Positions 4,988 through 5,054 of a stretch of 5,054 bases of DNA are shown in pieces; the stretch's first letter is position 1; every line of letters begins with the position of its first letter. Position numbers and translations under genes: made by a program. Under the pieces are notes generated by a model, which was not told where the DNA came from, ran no database searches, and saw only the letters and a program-made list of their open reading frames with translations. The DNA is from Chloroflexota bacterium (GTDB lineage Bacteria; Chloroflexota; Anaerolineae; Anaerolineales; Villigracilaceae), in assembly GCA_021812905.1 (NCBI GenBank), contig JAKAMM010000149.1, positions 1 to 5,054 of the forward strand. The letters are read 5' to 3'.

Positions 4988-5054
4988 ATTGAAGAGCGCG
5001 CAATATTTTCAAAGCAATTGGAAGCAGTCGCCGCGCTTCATTTTATTGTATGGG
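4988..5054. other. Short 3' flank with nothing recognisable
   Basis: The 67 bases after the stop codon contain no clear hairpin plus T-run, no ribosome binding site and no protein-like frame. Composition is lower in GC than the DUF1566 region. Whether a terminator, another gene or a mobile element follows cannot be seen. Confidence 0.5.

Noticed and set aside
1..5054. CRISPR array, tRNA, rRNA or riboswitch
   Set aside because: No regularly spaced repeats, cloverleaf-like sequence or conserved aptamer core was found on either strand by eye.

Overview
The window looks like a chromosomal segment of a Gram-negative environmental bacterium. The evidence is a PEP-CTERM protein (exosortase-sorted, an exopolysaccharide/biofilm-linked surface system), a very large secreted modular protein, and two sites resembling sigma-54 promoters. 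The mix of PEP-CTERM, MopE-type, TSP3-type and DUF1566 domains is common in Desulfobacterota and in some beta/gammaproteobacteria. The sequence alone does not settle the taxon.

Layout: positions 1-150 hold one end of an insertion sequence that resembles the IS481 family. It includes the first 20 codons of a minus-strand transposase, its ribosome binding site, two subterminal direct repeats and a terminal tip. Positions 151-612 are non-coding: a short GC-rich tandem repeat, AT-rich sequence, an 11-unit TC microsatellite, a perfect palindrome and a -24/-12 type promoter candidate. Positions 613-1167 encode a 184-residue PEP-CTERM protein. Positions 1168-1573 are non-coding: a second, better -24/-12 candidate (TGGC-N7-TTGC), then three different repeat-like elements. 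Positions 1574-4987 encode a 1137-residue secreted protein. Its order is signal peptide, beta-sandwich-like domain, ZU5-like domain, alpha/beta-hydrolase (lipase-like, with visible Ser/Asp/His candidates), TSP3-type calcium-binding segment, Fn3-like domain, MopE-type cysteine motif, TSP3/EF-hand-like aspartate loops, two DUF1566 domains, and the beginning of another Fn3-like domain that stops early. The last 67 bases hold nothing recognisable.

The two complete genes lie on the same strand, and each seems to have its own sigma-54-like promoter. This suggests, but does not prove, co-regulation as members of a PEP-CTERM/exopolysaccharide surface regulon, where PrsK/PrsR with RpoN is the known type of regulator. 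The first product is probably processed by an exosortase. The second is exported by Sec and has no PEP-CTERM anchor at its present C-terminus, so it is either released or has lost its anchor. Base composition changes sharply inside the second gene: GC-rich ends and an AT-rich hydrolase core, as in a gene assembled by domain shuffling.

I see no RNA gene, CRISPR array or complete defence or mobile system. The observations most worth following are the paired sigma-54 sites, the TC tract in the upstream activator zone, the mosaic hydrolase with tandem DUF1566 domains, and its abrupt C-terminus.
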